NCBI GenBank assembly: GCA_039586575.1
Contig: JBDHKD010000003.1
Location: forward strand, 62,001-126,000
Length of the DNA: 64,000 nt
Source: G020344215 sp039586575
GTDB lineage: Bacteria > Gemmatimonadota > Gemmatimonadetes > Palauibacterales > KS3-K002
Direction of reading: 5' to 3'
A program made the translations under genes and the position numbers. Under the pieces are notes generated by a model. The model was not told the origin of the DNA and made no database searches. It saw only the letters and a program-made list of their open reading frames with translations. Numbering within the stretch: the stretch's first letter is position 1; each line of letters starts with the position of its first letter. Positions 34,909-43,332 of the stretch are shown here, one piece after another.

Positions 34909-36156
34909 CTAGTGAACCCGCACGCCTCTCTTCCAAACGGCAGCGCAATGATTGCCGCCATAGAGATAGGGGACAAGCCTGTAGTCTGCAACACCAAACG
35001 CAACGACGTCCGCTGGCGCTCCGGGCTCGAGGGTGCCGCGCCCGTCCTCCAGGCGAAGAGCGGCGGCGCCGTTGGCGGTGGCGGCGACGAAGGCCTCGGC
35101 CGGCGACATGTGGAGCACGCTGCAGGCGATGCTCATCACGACCTGCAGGTTCACGGTGGGCGAGGAGCCCGGGTTGAAGTCGGTGGCGAGGGCGACGGCG
35201 GCGCCTCGGTCGATGAGTTGGCGGGCCGGGGGATAGTTGGACTTGCCGAGGAAGAAGAGGGTCCCGGGGAGCAGGGTGGCGACGGTGCGGGAGGCCGCCA
35301 GGGCGGCGATACCAGCCGGCGAGATGGCCCCGAGGTGATCGGCGGAGGCCGCGTCGAATTCGGTGGCCAGCTCGGCACCGCCGCTCGACTCGAATTCGTC
35401 GGCGTGCAATCTGGGCACGAGGCCGTGGGCGACGGCCGCCTCGAGGACGAGTCGGGTCTCATCCGGCGTGAAGACGCCGGGCTCCATAAAGACATCGCAG
35501 AAGACGGCGAGTCTGGACTCGGCGACCGCGGGGATCATGGCGTTGACGAGGAGATTGACGTATTCCTCGCGCCGCTCCCGGTACTCAGGCGGGAACGCGT
35601 GGGCGCCGAGGAAGGTCGGCACCACGTCGATCCAGCCCTGCTTCGCCAGCGACCCAATGACGCGGAGCATTTTGAGCTCGTCATCCAGCGTCAGGCCGTA
35701 GCCACTCTTGATCTCCACCGTCGTCGTCCCGTGCTCGAGAAGCCGGCGCAGCCGGCCGCGGCTCAGCTCGAATAGTTCCTCCTCGGAGCGTCCCCGTAGA
35801 TCGCGGACGGAGGCGTTGATGCCGCCACCCTGCCGGGCGATCTCCATATAGGGGATCCCGGCGCAACGGAGCTCGTACTCGTCCAGACGATAGCGGCCGA
35901 AGACCGCATGGGTGTGGGAATCGACGAGCCCGGGCGTGAGGACGTGACCGCTGAGATCGACCCGCTCTGCATCCGGGAAGCGCGCCCGCAGCTCCTCGCG
36001 CGGCCCGACCGCTTCGACCAGGCCGTTCTTGATAGCGATCGCCCCTTCTTCCAGCAAGCCGATGTTGGCCATCGCCCTGGCGCGGCGTGGCTGGCTGCCG
36101 CCCGGACAGGTCAGGATCTGTGATGCCTCGAGGATCAGTGCGTTGTGGTCAGGCAT
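34909..36156 (-). CDS. hutI: Imidazolonepropionase
   Basis: Third step of histidine degradation, opening imidazolone propionate to N-formimino-glutamate. Amidohydrolase fold: metal HxH in VDSHTHAVFG, the substrate region KSGYGLTLDDELKML, His in LHADEFESSGG, and the late Asp in ATDFNPGSSPTVNL. 415 aa. It follows hutU by 43 bp. hutH and a formiminoglutamate hydrolase are not in this window. Confidence 0.95.
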   Translation of the reverse strand: MPDHNALILEASQILTCPGGSQPRRARAMANIGLLEEGAIAIKNGLVEAVGPREELRARFPDAERVDLSGHVLTPGLVDSHTHAVFGRYRLDEYELRCAGIPYMEIARQGGGINASVRDLRGRSEEELFELSRGRLRRLLEHGTTTVEIKSGYGLTLDDELKMLRVIGSLAKQGWIDVVPTFLGAHAFPPEYRERREEYVNLLVNAMIPAVAESRLAVFCDVFMEPGVFTPDETRLVLEAAVAHGLVPRLHADEFESSGGAELATEFDAASADHLGAISPAGIAALAASRTVATLLPGTLFFLGKSNYPPARQLIDRGAAVALATDFNPGSSPTVNLQVVMSIACSVLHMSPAEAFVAATANGAAALRLEDGRGTLEPGAPADVVAFGVADYRLVPYLYGGNHCAAVWKRGVRVH

Positions 36157-36199
36157 AGTCTGGATTCGAGAATCGACAGCCGCCAGCGGATTGTCGAGT

Positions 36200-37879
36200 T
36201 CATTCCGTCATTGGGATCTTGATCCCGTGTCTGCGTGCCGTTTCGAGCGCTTCCGGGTAACCCGCGTCGACGTGCCGCATCACCCCGCTGCCCGGATCGT
36301 TGGTGAGGACGCGCTGGAGCCGACGTGCGGCGTCCGGCGTGCCATCGGCGACGATGACCATGCCGGCGTGGAGAGAGTCGCCGATCCCGACGCCACCGCC
36401 GTGATGGAAGCTCACCCAGGTGGCGCCGCTGGCGACGTTCAGCATGGCGTTCAACACCGGCCAATCGGCGATCGCGTCACTGCCGTCCTTCATCCCTTCC
36501 GTCTCCCGGAAGGGGCTGGCGACCGACCCGGTGTCGAGATGGTCGCGACCGATGACGATGGGCGCCTTCAGCTCGCCGCTGGCTACTAGCTCGTTGATGG
36601 CCAGGCCGAACTTGGCGCGCTCGCCCTGGCCGAGCCAGCAGATCCGTGAAGGCAGGCCCTGGAAGGCGACCTTCTCGCTGGCCATGCGGATCCAACGGTT
36701 GAGCGGCTCGTCTTCGGGAAACAACTCCAGCACCAGCTCGTCGGTGCGGTGGATATCCGCGGGGTCGCCGGAAAGCGCCGCCCAGCGGAACGGGCCTTTG
36801 CCGAGGCAGAAGAGGGGGCGCACGTATGCCTGGACGAAGCCGGGGAAGTCGAAGGCGTTCTCGACGCCCGCATCGCGAGCCTGAGCCCGAATGTTATTGC
36901 CGTAATCGAATACGACAGAGCCCTGGCGCTGCAGCTCGAGCATGCCTCGCACGTGCTCCGCCATGGAGTCCATCGCTCGCTTCACGTAAGCCTCGGGGTC
37001 GCTCTGCCTGAGTTCGTTGGCCTCGGCCAGCGATAGTCCCTGCGGCACGTACCCGTTGAGCGCGTCGTGGGCGCTCGTCTGGTCGGTCACCAGATCCGGC
37101 GTGATCCCGCGGCGGGAGATCTCCGGGACCACATCCGCACAGTTCCCGACCAACCCCACCGAGAGCGCCGCGCCGCGCTCGCGCGCCGCCAGCGCCAGCT
37201 CCAGCGCCTCATCGAGGTCGTCAGTAGCGCGGTCGAGGTAGCGTGTCTCCAAACGCCGCTCGATCCGCGCCGGGTCGACCTCCACTCCCAGGAAGGCGCC
37301 ACCGTTCATCGTCGCGGCCAGCGGCTGGGCCCCGCCCATACCACCCAAGCCGCCGGTCAGCACGAGCCGGCCCGACAGCGAGCCTCCGAAGTGCCGGCGC
37401 GCCGCCGCCGCGAACGTCTCGTAGGTCCCCTGCAGGATCCCCTGGGTGCCGATGTAAATCCAGGAGCCGGCCGTCATCTGACCGTACATGATGAGGCCTT
37501 TCCGTTCCAGCTCCCTGAAGTAGTCCCACCTCGCCCAGCGCCCTACCAGGTTCGAGTTCGCGATGAGTACTCGAGGCGCATCAGCGTGGGTCTTGAAGAC
37601 GCCCACCGGCTTGCCGCTCTGCACCAACAGCGTCTCGTCGTCACCGAGCTCGCGAAGCGAGCGGACGATCGCCTCATACGCCTCCCACGAGCGCGCAGCG
37701 CGACCCGAGCCGCCGTAGATGATCAGCTCGTCTGGCTTCTCGGCGACCTCGCGGTCGAGGTTGTTCATCAGCATCCTGAGCGCCGCCTCCTGAGGCCAAC
37801 CTTTGCAGGAGAGCTCTGTGCCTCGTGGCGCTCGTACCTGACGCGTCCCGACCTTACGGTTTGGCATCATCTCGATCAC
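36200..37879 (-). CDS. hutU: Urocanate hydratase
   Basis: Second step of histidine degradation, NAD-dependent. It shows YGGSGRAARSWEAYEA, the NAD-site GGLGGMGGAQPLAATMNGG, and SFHHGGGVGIGDSLHAG near the end. 559 aa, full length. GTG 37879 overlaps the lptD stop (GTGA); ATGs at 37870 and 37867 are alternatives. The direct join to lptD is unexpected for a catabolic gene and may make its basal expression constitutive. Confidence 0.96.
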   Translation of the reverse strand: MIEMMPNRKVGTRQVRAPRGTELSCKGWPQEAALRMLMNNLDREVAEKPDELIIYGGSGRAARSWEAYEAIVRSLRELGDDETLLVQSGKPVGVFKTHADAPRVLIANSNLVGRWARWDYFRELERKGLIMYGQMTAGSWIYIGTQGILQGTYETFAAAARRHFGGSLSGRLVLTGGLGGMGGAQPLAATMNGGAFLGVEVDPARIERRLETRYLDRATDDLDEALELALAARERGAALSVGLVGNCADVVPEISRRGITPDLVTDQTSAHDALNGYVPQGLSLAEANELRQSDPEAYVKRAMDSMAEHVRGMLELQRQGSVVFDYGNNIRAQARDAGVENAFDFPGFVQAYVRPLFCLGKGPFRWAALSGDPADIHRTDELVLELFPEDEPLNRWIRMASEKVAFQGLPSRICWLGQGERAKFGLAINELVASGELKAPIVIGRDHLDTGSVASPFRETEGMKDGSDAIADWPVLNAMLNVASGATWVSFHHGGGVGIGDSLHAGMVIVADGTPDAARRLQRVLTNDPGSGVMRHVDAGYPEALETARRHGIKIPMTE

Positions 37880-40575
37880 CGTGTCTCTTGACGATAGTCG
37901 AACTTCACGTCACGCAGATCCTTGAGATTCACCCTGAACTCGAATACGAAATTGCCATTTGCGGCTTTGAGGAACTGAAACGTGGCCGCCCAGCGATGCA
38001 GGTCACGCTGCAAGCTGAATGCATGATCCACGAACTTTCCCTCTTCAATGTCGTACTGGCTCCGCCAGGTCAACCTCCAGTTCAGCGTCGGTTGGAACCC
38101 GAAGTTCCAGCGGACAGACTGCCGATCGCTCGGCGGGTCCTGTCCCGGCCGCGGCCGTGTCCGCAGCAGGCTGTAGTCGACGCTCAGCGACCACGGCTGC
38201 CTCGCACCACGCGCGCCCCGTTCGCGCTCATCCGGCACGTCTTCGGGACGCTCCTCGAGCTCTTGGTCCTCGAACTCCTCGGACCGGGGAACGATCCCCC
38301 GCCCCTCCCGCAGTCCGCTCGGGTCGCCGAACAGGCCGGCAACCGCGCGCTCGCCCAACGAGAAACCGAGGTTCAGCTGCGTGAGGAACGGGGCAAAGCG
38401 GCGCCGGTCCTCGACTTCCTCGAACAGATCGTGCGAGAAACGTAACGTCAAGCCTCGCAACAGGTCGGACGTGATGGTGTTGGAGATCGAGTTCGTTATC
38501 AGCTCACGCTCGACGAAGTCGTAGCTGAGCGCCGATGTCCGAATGGCGAGAACCGTCAGCTTGCGCCCCTCGGCGGGCTGGCGGTCGGCGAGGCTATCGC
38601 TGGGGACCGAGTCTTGTAACTCTTTTCTTGGCTTGAGCTTAGCCTCGAAGGTCTGCTGCAGGCCCAGCGTGATCCGGTGCTGCTCGCGGGTGCTGTCGGC
38701 CCGGAACCCGCTCAGCCCCGCGAACTCCGGCGACGGCTGCACGGCCGGGCTGTAGCTCCAATTGATGCCGGTCGAGAACTTGTGGCGGATCCGCTCCGCG
38801 ACTCCGAAGCCGGGGAAGAAGCCATAGATGTCGCTGTTGAGGGCGGCGTTAACCGAAACGCGAGTCGGCCCGCCCAAGAAATCGAAGTCGGTCTCGTTGT
38901 TGCGGACGAGGATTCCGTCGAGACTCAGGCTCGGGGTCAGCGTCGTCGTGCCGATCAGCCGCTGCTGGTAGCCGAACGAGGTTCGCCAGTTCAGGGTGCC
39001 CTGTTTCGTCTCCGGGTCGAAGAACAGGGTATCGACCACCATAGTCGAATCGGGGTCCACGAAAGTCGTGTCGGTCAGCAGGAACGGCTCGTCCGTGGTA
39101 TCCTGGTTGTAGGAACCGCTCGAGTTCCAACGGAGTGGCCCCAAAGAGAAGTTGGAGGTGACGGCATTCCTGATCGACGAGCGATCGGACAGCCCCGGTG
39201 TCTCCGAGAGTTGGCGATTGAAGCTGCCGCTTCCGGTCCAGGTCAAGCCATTGTACCAGCGTTTCTCGAGCGGCGAGCGGGCCGGTGTGATCGCAATCGG
39301 GGATAGCGTCAGCGACAGCGATGGCAGAGTGGTGGTCGTGGCCTGCGGCGAGGTCGCCGGATTGGAGAGCGGCTGGACTCGCTGACCGCTGATGTTGAGC
39401 GTACCCCAGTCGAAACGTCGCGTGTAGCCGAGGTCGGAACGTAACTGCTGCACCAGCCGTTCGGGGTTGAACTCGTTCTCACGTTGGAACTGGGTGCTGG
39501 AGACGAACTGGACCGAGGCGCGCAAGTCGGCGCGCTCGCCGAATCTCTGGTTGTGGTTCCAGGCGAGCGACAGCTCCTTGCTGCCGTTGGGCAGGAGAAA
39601 GTACGAGCTGCCGACGCGCCCGTCGATGAACTTCTGGCGCCAGCGGTAGCGGTAGAAGCCATCGAGCCGTGTCCAGGTGTCGGACCACCAGTCGATACTG
39701 AACTGTGTGTCCATGTAGTCGTTGATCGCCCAGTAGTAGCCGACGTTGGAGATGTGTCTGTTATAGCCGGTCGAGTTGCGGATGATGTCGTTGACACCGA
39801 AGCGCAGGGTCAAGATGCCGCTGTGACGGCCCGGCCTGATGTCCTGGGCCATGAAGGGGAACCAGAAGACCGGTACGTCGCCGAAATAGACGCGGACCGG
39901 CCAAGCGACGACTATGTGGCCCAGCACCAGTTTGATCTTGTCGGACTCGAAGCGATAGTGTGGATCCGCGAGCTCGCACGATGTGAAGTGTCCGTGCTGC
40001 ACCCATAGGGTGTCGGTACCTTCCAGGGTGAAGTTGCCCTCGACGTTCCATACTTCCCAGCGGGTACGGCCGCCGATGACAGTGCCGACCTTGCGATCGG
40101 TATCATAGAAGAACGGACCCTCCTCGCTATCTACTTCCTCGCCTTTGGCGTTGATCAATTTCGACTTCCCGTAGGCGATCATGTAGCGGGTTTGGCCTTC
40201 GTAGGTGACCGAGTCGGCGTGCAGGTTTTCGCCTTGACGCTCGAGGTGCGCGCGCTGCCGGATGTGGATCGAGCGATCTCCGGTGGAGAACTGCAGCGTG
40301 TCACCACGATAGACCACCGGGCGGTAGCCGGGGCGTGCCAGCAACGCTTGCATCATCGAGTCGGGAGATGGGAACGGCTCGCCGATATCGACGGAGTCGG
40401 CCGCCAGTGAATCGGGGGCCTGTTTCGAGTCCTGTCGCACGCGCGTGGTGTCCTGGGTAAAGGGGGTGGGCGCCGGGGCGGCGGCTGCCAGGTCGTGGAC
40501 AGATGTGAGGAGTCCCCCGAGCGCGACCGCCAGCGCGGCGGCCAGCGCCCCCGCGGGCAGGGGCTCAGTCCGCAA
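37876..40575 (-). CDS. lptD: LPS-assembly outer-membrane protein LptD
   Basis: Outer-membrane barrel inserting lipopolysaccharide on the surface. After a signal peptide (PAGALAAALAVALGGLLTS region) comes an OstA-like jelly roll (about 95-200, with HADSVTYEGQTRYMIAYG). The barrel follows, with many alternating aromatic strands and a final strand ending DVKFDYRQETR. The mature protein has one Cys only (FTSCELADPHY). I choose TTG 40575 (899 aa), which puts the signal peptide at the N-terminus. An ATG at 40653 would give a long arginine-rich leader inside tatC. Confidence 0.88.
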   Translation of the reverse strand: MRTEPLPAGALAAALAVALGGLLTSVHDLAAAAPAPTPFTQDTTRVRQDSKQAPDSLAADSVDIGEPFPSPDSMMQALLARPGYRPVVYRGDTLQFSTGDRSIHIRQRAHLERQGENLHADSVTYEGQTRYMIAYGKSKLINAKGEEVDSEEGPFFYDTDRKVGTVIGGRTRWEVWNVEGNFTLEGTDTLWVQHGHFTSCELADPHYRFESDKIKLVLGHIVVAWPVRVYFGDVPVFWFPFMAQDIRPGRHSGILTLRFGVNDIIRNSTGYNRHISNVGYYWAINDYMDTQFSIDWWSDTWTRLDGFYRYRWRQKFIDGRVGSSYFLLPNGSKELSLAWNHNQRFGERADLRASVQFVSSTQFQRENEFNPERLVQQLRSDLGYTRRFDWGTLNISGQRVQPLSNPATSPQATTTTLPSLSLTLSPIAITPARSPLEKRWYNGLTWTGSGSFNRQLSETPGLSDRSSIRNAVTSNFSLGPLRWNSSGSYNQDTTDEPFLLTDTTFVDPDSTMVVDTLFFDPETKQGTLNWRTSFGYQQRLIGTTTLTPSLSLDGILVRNNETDFDFLGGPTRVSVNAALNSDIYGFFPGFGVAERIRHKFSTGINWSYSPAVQPSPEFAGLSGFRADSTREQHRITLGLQQTFEAKLKPRKELQDSVPSDSLADRQPAEGRKLTVLAIRTSALSYDFVERELITNSISNTITSDLLRGLTLRFSHDLFEEVEDRRRFAPFLTQLNLGFSLGERAVAGLFGDPSGLREGRGIVPRSEEFEDQELEERPEDVPDERERGARGARQPWSLSVDYSLLRTRPRPGQDPPSDRQSVRWNFGFQPTLNWRLTWRSQYDIEEGKFVDHAFSLQRDLHRWAATFQFLKAANGNFVFEFRVNLKDLRDVKFDYRQETR

Positions 40576-41341
40576 TCGCTTGCGTGCTGCGCCCGGCGAG
40601 TCGCCGACGATCGACGACGGCGACGAGGAGGATCGAGATCTCATACAGCACAATCAGTGGCACCATCATCATGACCATCGTGCCGACGTCGGCGGGTGTG
40701 AGGATCGCCGAGACCATCGAGACGGCGACGATCGCGTGGCGTCGTAATCTCCTGAGCGAACCGGCATCGATGAGGCCGAGTCCGGCCAGCAGCAGCGTGA
40801 CGAGCGGCAGCTCGAAGATGACACCGAACGCAAGGATCAGACGGGTGGCGAAACGCAAGTACTCGCCGATCGTGATGATGGGTGAGAGCGCCTGCGTCTG
40901 AAAGCTGAGCAGGAAACGCAGCCCGAGCGGCAAGACCATAAAGTAGGCCATGGCCACGCCGAGCAGGAAGAGGAGGAACCCGCCGGCGACCGCCGGGATG
41001 ACGACTTTTTTCTCGTGCTCGAAGAGAGCGGGCGCCAGGAAGGCCCAGACGTGATAGATGATCACGGGGGCCGCCAAGATGACTCCGACGACGAAGGCAA
41101 GTTTCAGGGTGACTGCCATCGGCTCGGTGGGGCTGGTGAAGAGCAGCTGCCCATCGGGCACGAGCGGAACGATGGGTCGCTTGAGCAGTCCGATGACATC
41201 GAACTCGGCCACGATGAAGAAGCCGGCCACCGAGAGTACCAGGACAGTCAGGCCCATCCAGATGAGGCGGGACCGCAACTCGTCGAGATGCTCGAGAAAC
41301 GGCATCTCGCCGCTACCCTTCGTCCGCTTCGTCCGCTTCAC
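40565..41341 (-). CDS. tatC: Sec-independent translocase subunit TatC
   Basis: Core of the twin-arginine export system in the inner membrane. It has six hydrophobic segments and the TatC start MPFLEHLDELRSRL. The first periplasmic loop leads into FTSPTEPMAVTLKLAFVVG, the conserved Pro/Glu region, and PVIIYHVWAFLAPAL follows. 258 aa. No tatA or tatB is adjacent. GTG 41341 overlaps the nrdR stop (GTGA), and its own 3' end overlaps lptD slightly. Confidence 0.95.
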   Translation of the reverse strand: MKRTKRTKGSGEMPFLEHLDELRSRLIWMGLTVLVLSVAGFFIVAEFDVIGLLKRPIVPLVPDGQLLFTSPTEPMAVTLKLAFVVGVILAAPVIIYHVWAFLAPALFEHEKKVVIPAVAGGFLLFLLGVAMAYFMVLPLGLRFLLSFQTQALSPIITIGEYLRFATRLILAFGVIFELPLVTLLLAGLGLIDAGSLRRLRRHAIVAVSMVSAILTPADVGTMVMMMVPLIVLYEISILLVAVVDRRRLAGRSTQAIAD

Positions 41342-41874
41342 CGCTTGCCTTCCCTGTCCTTGCGCGCCTGCTCGTCGGAGAGCGCCGACTCGAGGAAGTC
41401 GAGCTGAGCCGCATCGTAGCCCTGGCGCTCGGCCAGCTCGCGGATGGTCTCGAGATATTCGTCCGGGTCCTGGAAGTTCGTGTAGACGGAGGCGAAGCGA
41501 ACATAAGCGACCTGGTCCAGCTCGCGCAGGTGATCCATCACCCGCTCGCCGATCTGCCAGCTCTCGACCTCACCCGACTCGCTGCGCTCGAGGCTCTCGA
41601 GGATGGAATCGGCGATCTCCTCGATCTGCCGGAGTGTGACCGGCCGCTTCGTACAGGCGACCTGGATGCCGCGAATCAGCTTGGCGCGATCGAAAGCCTC
41701 GAAGCTTCCCTCCCGCTTCTTGACCGACAGCGGGCGGTCCTCGACCGATTCGTAGGTCGTGAATCGCTCGTTACAGCGCTCGCACTCGCGTCGGCGACGC
41801 ACAGCCCGACCTTCGCGACTCGTCCGCGAGTCCACGACCCGGTTCTTGGTGTGACCGCAATATGGACAGCGCAT
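41338..41874 (-). CDS. nrdR: Transcriptional repressor NrdR
   Basis: Repressor of ribonucleotide reductase genes. An N-terminal zinc ribbon (MRCPYCGH...CERCNERFTTYE) is followed by an ATP-cone domain (about 48-140). 178 aa, slightly long at the C-terminus. The ATG at 41874 has a pyrimidine stretch upstream instead of a Shine-Dalgarno, so translation may depend on coupling or a leaderless transcript. No ribonucleotide reductase gene is in the window. Confidence 0.95.
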   Translation of the reverse strand: MRCPYCGHTKNRVVDSRTSREGRAVRRRRECERCNERFTTYESVEDRPLSVKKREGSFEAFDRAKLIRGIQVACTKRPVTLRQIEEIADSILESLERSESGEVESWQIGERVMDHLRELDQVAYVRFASVYTNFQDPDEYLETIRELAERQGYDAAQLDFLESALSDEQARKDREGKR

Positions 41875-41917
41875 ATAAGGGAGGAGTGGGTTGCCCGGCG
41901 GCTCGCCGAGCAGGCCG

Positions 41918-42706
41918 CTAGCGGCAGCTCAGTCGCTGTGCCTGGTCGCGGGCCAGCCGGGACTCGTCGCTCCTCGGGTAACCAGCCGTTACACGTTGGA
42001 AGTACTCACAAGCCGTGTCTTTGTTTCCCTGGTCGACCTGGAGGAGTCCCGCTTTGTAGAGCGCCGTAGGCGCGGCTCTCGAGTTGGGGTACAGCTCAAC
42101 GACGCGGTTATACTCGCGAATCGCCCGGCCAGCGTCGCCCTCTTCCCGGTAGGTCTCCGCAAGGTAGTACTGCGCGTCGGGGGCCAACTCGTCCGCCGGG
42201 TAGGCCACCAAGAAGTCCTGGAACCCGGCCCGCGCCGTCTCGATCGCCCCACGACGTAACTGTTCGATAGCCGCTGCATACAGGGAGCGGGCGTCTCCAC
42301 CACCCGCTCCCTGTTCCAACTCACGACCGGCCGGCAGGCTGCTGTCAGGCGCGGCGAACACATCACCGACGGCCTCGCGCTCTTCCTGCCGTTGCTCCAT
42401 GCGCTCGCGCAGGCTGCGCAGCACGATCTGGCTCTGACCGAGCAGCTCCTGGATCTCCACGAGCTGGCGCTCCATGTCGTCGAGCTGGCGAAGCAGGTCG
42501 CCCCGCACGGTCACGACCAGCGCCCGTTGGTTCTCGAGCGCCTCGGAGAAGTACTGCTCGAGCTCAGCCACACCCTCGGCGATGCTGTCCTGCCGGGCGT
42601 TGACCTCCGCCAGATCGTAGCGGATCCGGTCGACGTCCTTTTTGGAGGCGCAGGCGGCCAAGCCCGCGGCCGCCAGGACGAGCCACGGCCTGACAGCGGC
42701 TTTCAT
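41918..42706 (-). CDS. cpoB: Tol-Pal system protein CpoB/YbgF
   Basis: Periplasmic partner of Tol-Pal that coordinates wall synthesis with outer-membrane constriction. The signal peptide ends in a lipobox-like LAAC, so this copy is probably a lipoprotein, unlike E. coli CpoB. A coiled coil runs about 25-110. The C-terminal TPRs start near YAAAIEQLRRG and finish with YFQRVTAGYPRSDES. 262 aa. It follows pal by 17 bp at the end of the tol cluster. Confidence 0.9.
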   Translation of the reverse strand: MKAAVRPWLVLAAAGLAACASKKDVDRIRYDLAEVNARQDSIAEGVAELEQYFSEALENQRALVVTVRGDLLRQLDDMERQLVEIQELLGQSQIVLRSLRERMEQRQEEREAVGDVFAAPDSSLPAGRELEQGAGGGDARSLYAAAIEQLRRGAIETARAGFQDFLVAYPADELAPDAQYYLAETYREEGDAGRAIREYNRVVELYPNSRAAPTALYKAGLLQVDQGNKDTACEYFQRVTAGYPRSDESRLARDQAQRLSCR

Positions 42707-42723
42707 GGCGGACTGCTATCCTT

Positions 42724-43311
42724 CTAGTTGCCGAGCTGCCCGTGATTGCGGACCACGAACTCGGCTCGGCGGTTCTGTGCCCAGGCGTCCTCGTTGGAGG
42801 CGCGTGCCAGTGGGCGTTCCTCGCCGTAGCTGATCGTGCCGAAGCGGCTTTGGTCGATGCCGTAGCTCATCAAGTAGCGACGGACCGCTTCCGCACGCCG
42901 CTGACCCAGAGCGAGGTTGTACTCGTTGGAGCCGCGCTCGTCGCAGTGCCCCTCGACGTTCAGGGTAACGCCGGGGTACTCGCGGAGCACGGACACCTTG
43001 CGCTGCAGGACCTCTTCGGCATCGGGTCGGATGTCGGACTTATCGAAGTCGAAGTGGACACGCTCGGCGATGACCGAAAGCACGCGGCTGCGCTCAGCCT
43101 CACGGCGACGACGCTCTTCCTCTTCACGTCGGAGTCGTGCCTCCTCCTCCATCCGGGCGCGCTCCGCCGCTTCATCCACGGTCGGCTCTTCGACCTGCGG
43201 TTCGGGCTCGGGCTCGGGCTCGGGTGGCGGATTGCCGCCGCAGGCGGCCACCAGAACCACCAACGCCAACGTCCCCAGCCATCCCGTCGTCTTCTTCCAG
43301 GTGCTTGACAT
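42724..43311 (-). CDS. pal: Peptidoglycan-associated lipoprotein Pal
   Basis: Outer-membrane lipoprotein gripping the cell wall. The lipobox is LVAAC. An unusual Pro/Glu repeat (PEPEPEPE), coded by a tandem hexanucleotide, forms the linker, followed by a charged helix. The OmpA-like domain covers about 85-190 with FDFDKSDIRPDAEEVL and NVEGHCDERGSNEYNLALGQRRA. ATG 43311 has GGAG about 9 nt upstream; the GTG at 43320 is less likely. Confidence 0.95.
   Translation of the reverse strand: MSSTWKKTTGWLGTLALVVLVAACGGNPPPEPEPEPEPQVEEPTVDEAAERARMEEEARLRREEEERRRREAERSRVLSVIAERVHFDFDKSDIRPDAEEVLQRKVSVLREYPGVTLNVEGHCDERGSNEYNLALGQRRAEAVRRYLMSYGIDQSRFGTISYGEERPLARASNEDAWAQNRRAEFVVRNHGQLGN
43200..43226. 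repeat. Tandem GGGCTC hexanucleotide in pal
   Basis: About four copies of a 6-bp unit, coding the Pro-Glu linker of Pal. A gain or loss of copies keeps the frame and only changes linker length. Confidence 0.7.
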
Positions 43312-43332
43312 TGCAACCACTCCTAACGGTTA

